Positions 44,707 through 45,357 of a stretch of DNA of 45,357 bases are shown here, in pieces. Position 1 is the stretch's first letter. Every line of letters begins with the position of its first letter. The position numbers and the translations under genes were made by a program. Below the pieces are notes generated by a model. It ran no database searches and had not been told where the DNA came from. It saw nothing but the letters and a program-made list of their open reading frames with translations. The stretch comes from Flaviramulus sp. (GTDB lineage Bacteria; Bacteroidota; Bacteroidia; Flavobacteriales; Flavobacteriaceae). Location: the NCBI GenBank assembly GCA_030731745.1, contig JANQTJ010000029.1, positions 1 to 45,357 of the forward strand, written 5' to 3'.

Positions 44707-45302
44707 ATGTTATACGAAGAATTATTAAAGTCTTTTAATCAAGAATTAAAAGACATTCATCTTAGGATTTCGTCCCCTATGGAAGAAGCAAATTTAGTTA
44801 TTGCTCTCTGTACTCTCTCCTTAGTGAAATTCCAAAAAGCTGTTGAAAAGTATGGCTTTCAAAATATAGATAAGGAGATTAGCTTTTTCAAATCTGTAAA
44901 GGTTATTCCTATGCAATATTTAATCTACAATACGGAGCTTCGTTCTTGTGAGTTAAACATGCCAAAAGGTGGGAAACTTTTACAAATACAATTTTTAGAA
45001 ACCCTAGAAGAGAAGATTAATAAGTTCTTTAACAAGCATAAAGAGTTTTTGGTTTATCTAGAACTAGAACACACGCTTTTAGATAAATATTATTATACCC
45101 GTAAATATTTAAATAAAATTCAGTCAATCAAAACCTATCCATATTTTAAAGATCCTAAATTCAACACATCTCATGATACCTTATTGGCTAGAATTCATGG
45201 ATTTGAATTGTTTTCCAAATATATTATCCAAAGAAAATTTAAGATAGAACATACCATAAACAACTTCATTGAAAAGAAATTAGTATGGAGTGGAAGTTAT
45301 GC
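44707..45302 (+). pseudogene. rteC: RteC-domain conjugative-element regulator, truncated by IS21
   Basis: In CTnDOT-type elements RteC activates excision genes. About 199 native codons remain. They show the family pattern: EISFFKSVKV, LIYNTELRSCE, NKFFNKHKEFLVYLELEHTLLDKYYYTRKY, FKDPKFNTSHDTLLARIHGFELFSKYI. They end at KLVWSGS, where relatives continue into a short C-terminal winged region. The stop codon TAG at 45307-45309 comes from the IS21 left end (GCTGGATAG). The C-terminal ~20-40 residues are lost, so activity is doubtful. Confidence 0.83.
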
Positions 45303-45357
45303 TGGATAGGGCGGGCAAAGTGAACCACTTGCGGCGGATGAAAGTGAGCATAGCAAA
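45303..45357 (-). mobile_element. IS21-family insertion sequence, copy 2, left end only
   Basis: All 55 bases to the window end are identical to 17103-17157, the left end of copy 1, and in the same orientation. The element therefore reads on to the right, outside the window, with istB expected about 36 bases further on. It is inserted in the rteC gene. Confidence 0.93.

Larger units (their letters stand above)
17103..45357. mobile_element. IS21-bounded segment with ICE remnants and galactan locus (continues past window)
   Basis: Two IS21 left ends in the same orientation, starting at 17103 and 45303, bound the segment. Immediately inside are truncated conjugative-element genes: a coupling-protein C-terminus on the left and an RteC N-terminal part on the right. 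All genes between them run on the plus strand and form one pathway. I infer an ICE cargo region captured or inserted through IS21; the right-hand IS is incomplete here. Confidence 0.6.

Noticed and set aside
1-45357. tRNA or rRNA genes, ICE attachment site
   Set aside because: No cloverleaf or rRNA-like stretch was recognised on either strand, and no integrase or tRNA end is visible.

Overview
The window looks like a low-GC Bacteroidota genome, most likely Flavobacteriaceae. Supporting signs are SusC/SusD pairs, a hybrid two-component regulator, a C-terminal type IX secretion (T9SS) sorting domain, TAnnTTTG-type promoter boxes, A-rich leaders instead of Shine-Dalgarno sites, and strong A/T codon bias. 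No species can be named from the sequence alone.

Layout. (1) 1-509: three tandem copies of a unit of about 216 bp. Each carries a compact RNA-like module of about 70 nt (5' hairpin, conserved single-stranded stretch, intrinsic terminator). Two copies have a visible -7 box four bases upstream. These look like tandem small-RNA genes. (2) 696-10102: core genes. They are sodA (minus strand), an AddA-like helicase-nuclease, kbl, an OmpA protein with calcium-binding repeats, and an AddB-like nuclease with too few cysteines for the classical iron-sulfur cluster. (3) 10199-16639: an alpha-glucan/maltose block of beta-phosphoglucomutase, GH65 phosphorylase and GH13 lipoprotein, then a PfkB sugar kinase (minus) and an alpha/beta hydrolase. 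(4) 16687-20367: a junction. The C-terminal third of an SLC13 permease is cut by an IS21-family element (istB plus an istA with an in-frame stop). On its other side lies the C-terminal part of a conjugative coupling protein. (5) 20514-44542: a one-strand polysaccharide utilization locus (PUL) for beta-1,4-galactan. It holds a T9SS cargo protein, the hybrid regulator, SusC, SusD, SusE, an SGNH esterase, a divergent GH53, a GH2-deacetylase fusion, a GDPD-like enzyme, a canonical GH53, and the complete galactose route galM-galK-galT-symporter-galE. (6) 44707-45357: a truncated RteC regulator of CTnDOT-type conjugative transposons, cut by the left end of a second IS21 copy in the same orientation as the first.

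How the parts fit. The galactan locus sits between two ICE (integrative conjugative element) gene fragments, a coupling protein and RteC, and between two direct IS21 copies. The simplest reading is that it is cargo of an integrative conjugative element, a piece of which entered an SLC13 gene through IS21. This predicts that the N-terminal part of the SLC13 gene lies just beyond the second IS copy, outside the window. Functionally, surface SusCD/E and GH53 would capture and cut galactan. The SGNH and CE4 modules would remove acyl groups, and the GH2 enzyme would release galactose. The SSS symporter would import it, and the Leloir enzymes would feed it to glycolysis and UDP-sugars.
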